Part shown: positions 62,103 through 64,000 of the stretch, piece after piece
Position numbering within the stretch: the first letter of the stretch is position 1
Layout of the letters: every line of letters begins with the position of its first letter
From: Lentinula raphanica
Taxonomy: Eukaryota; Basidiomycota; Agaricomycetes; Agaricales; Omphalotaceae
Length of the DNA stretch: 64,000 nucleotides
Reading direction: 5' to 3'
Assembly: GCA_027919835.1 (NCBI GenBank)
Contig: JANVFP010000022.1
Coordinates: 868,001 to 932,000, forward strand
Made by a program: the position numbers and the translations under genes
The notes under the pieces: model-generated
The model's database searches: none
What the model was told of the DNA's origin: nothing
The model's input: the letters and a program-made list of their open reading frames with translations, nothing else

Positions 62103-63013
62103 ATCTCTGGCTGGTACAAAGCATCCTCTGGACTCTTCCCAATCTACTTCAAATCCACGTTTTAGACGTGGCTATCTATGGTCTTCTTCTAGTGCATCTT
62201 GTAACATCATTCCTCCCAGTATTACATCTACAATGACTGCACCTCCTCTACCTTCACCTCCTGAACATCTTTTGAACAATCCTCAAATTCTTGCTACTTT
62301 GCACTCTATGGCTAGTTATATCAAAGTTGAAACTGCCTTCAATGTGGATCGCTTAGAACTCCTCTTGTCCACTCATCCTAATCAGCCCTTTGTTGCTTCT
62401 GTCATTCGCTCACTGAGAGAAGGATTCTGGCCCTTCTATGAAGCAGAGTGGGAAGAGGAATGCAAGCAGAAAGTAGAGAATTATGTCACTGAGGAAGTGG
62501 ATATTGCTGCACTCAAAGCTCACAGAGATCAGGAGGTAGCTGCTGGGAGGTGGTCAGAAGCACTACCAGAAGATTTTGTACTATTACCTGGCATGAAAGT
62601 TTCCCCTATGTTTGTAGTCTGGCAGAAGGGGAAAGCCAGAGTTGTCATGGACCAAACTGCATCAGGTCTCAATGATGGTATTCCTAGAGAGGAGGCCAAA
62701 GTCAAATATGATGACATGCACACTTTTGGCCAGGTGCTCAATGATGTTATCAAAGAGCATCCTAATGAGGAGCTTGTGTTATTCAAGAGTGATGTAGCCA
62801 AAGCTTTCCTCAATCTCCCTGCTCATCCTCTCTGGCAACTTTGTCAAGTTGTATCTGTTGAAGGAAGATTTCATATTGTCAGGAGATTAGTGTTTGGAAC
62901 TAGAACCTCTCCTCGCTGTTGGTGCTCTGTATCAGCACTCCTTTGTTGGTTTGGGACTGAGAAGCTAGGAATCCCCAATCTACATGTCTACATGGATGAT
63001 TTCTTTGGATGGG
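62047..63013 (+). pseudogene. Ngaro RT-RH (N6), cut at the active site
   Basis: Open from MTSSRSVAERVESALQGP to HVYMDDFFGW, where the reverse-oriented N7 terminus begins at 63014. The rest is expected beyond N7, outside the window. Confidence 0.85.
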
Positions 63014-64000
63014 CCTCTGCCTTTTGCACTCAGGTGGGACAGGAAGTAAGAGTTAGCCAACACTGGGCCAAAGCCCATAACATTCAGAGCGGATCATGGA
63101 GGGCTACATAATGGTACAGGATAGGTAAGGATGTAGCTACATACCACTACATATATACAAACAGTGAGAACATACATGATAGAAGGGAGAGGAGGGAGGG
63201 TGAAGGAAAAACAGGCAGATCAAGGTTAGATCTGTGTAGATAAGAGTTAGTACAATGTAGAGGCTTATCAGACATGATCAGAGCGCACTGAGACACCAAA
63301 AACCCAAGATCTAACAAAGGAATCAACTCCTAGAGTGTCTGATCACCTTAGATCTGTCTGGATGTGCTTTGATGTCTGTTCAGTGTCTTGATGATGAAAA
63401 ATGCGAAATTTCATACCAGATTCCTGTATCTGAGACACCTCTGGAAGGCCTATAGTCTGTACAGATGGAGGAATGTGCTGGATAGTGAAATCAGAGCTCA
63501 AATAGAGCAAGGGGACATGCAGGCAGCCTCACCCAGGTCAGAGATGGTGGGGGAAGGAAAGGAAGAATGGGAGATCAAAAACTGATGATGAAACTCGCTT
63601 TTACAGGCCTCTGCTCAGACCTCTGGCACCTGTAACAGCCACCATCAGGACCAGATCAACCCCATCATATATGCCTGATGCATGTGAAGATGGGACCATG
63701 TGCAGCTATCAGCTGATGATCCAAGCGCCCCATAAGCGCTGGAATGTCCGAAATATATCCAGAGACCCATGTGATGTGTCTAGGCATGGTCCAGAGTGAT
63801 CTAGAGACTCTGGGAGTGAAATAACACTCAAGTCCGCTTTTTGTGTTTTGAGTGTGCAACTCGAAATGATGATTGCGGGAGAACCAGTGAACCAAATGCC
63901 TTCAATTTGTTCTCATCCCGAAGAGGACATGGAGCCGCACATTTTCACTTAAGACACCTAAGGGATCCATCCAGAACTGCACAGTGTAGAGCGAAATGAA
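63014..64000 (-). mobile_element. Ngaro A-B end (N7), continues past the window
   Basis: B (63014-63106) then A (63107 to the edge) in reverse orientation, inserted in N6 RT at GGATGGG. Within the window it cannot be told whether it is a solo A-B unit or the 3' end of a full copy. The A part differs slightly from N5 (short deletions near 63667 and 63743). Confidence 0.85.

Overview
The window comes from an Agaricomycete-type (basidiomycete) fungal nuclear genome. The left 11 kb holds intron-rich housekeeping genes with short GT...AG introns, mostly 35 to 75 nt. From about 10.9 kb to the right edge almost everything is transposable-element sequence. No prokaryotic features, CRISPR array, rRNA or convincing tRNA were seen.

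Gene-rich part (1-10.9 kb): two divergent membrane fatty-acid desaturase paralogues (275-1950 minus; 2729-4324 plus) share a 0.78 kb promoter with a TATA box on each side. After an empty 1.5 kb interval come a conserved unknown helical protein (5790-7037 minus), a DGK1-like CTP-dependent diacylglycerol kinase (7145-8577 plus), and two small-subunit ribosomal protein genes, eS17 (9011-9701 minus) and uS8 (10124-10903 plus), which are divergent across a 0.42 kb promoter.

Mixed transposon graveyard (10.9-34 kb): Ty3/gypsy remnants (a chromovirus with chromodomain at 16.1-18.5 kb; integrase plus an extra ORF at 25.5-27.3 kb; RT-RNase H-integrase at 30.4-33.4 kb), one young gag-only LTR element (18925-21938) with a perfect 5-bp target duplication, at least seven copies of a short TIR family (ends CATCAGGAAAA, inner GAGATACCCCCCA, 2-bp target duplications), and several long hairpin elements. 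The RT core of the 30-33 kb gypsy element has been flipped between two oppositely oriented hairpin elements; the separated target-site copies still show this.

Tyrosine-recombinase retrotransposon cluster (34-64 kb): at least seven copies or pieces of one Ngaro-like family are nested in each other. The element reads gag (585 aa), RT-RNase H (637 aa, YMDD) and tyrosine recombinase (335 aa, R-HxxR-W-Y) in three overlapping frames, with no methyltransferase. Its ends are split direct repeats: A1 (about 1.13 kb) at the 5' end and B1-A2-B2 at the 3' end (B = 93 bp). A complete 7.3 kb copy lies at 50815-58120, inserted inside the gag of an older copy with no target duplication, as expected when a recombinase integrates a circle. 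Solo A-B units and a 0.3 kb-arm palindrome record later recombination. In these elements Gag should form particles, RT-RH copy the RNA, the B1-A2 junction supply the template for closing a circle, and the recombinase integrate that circle.
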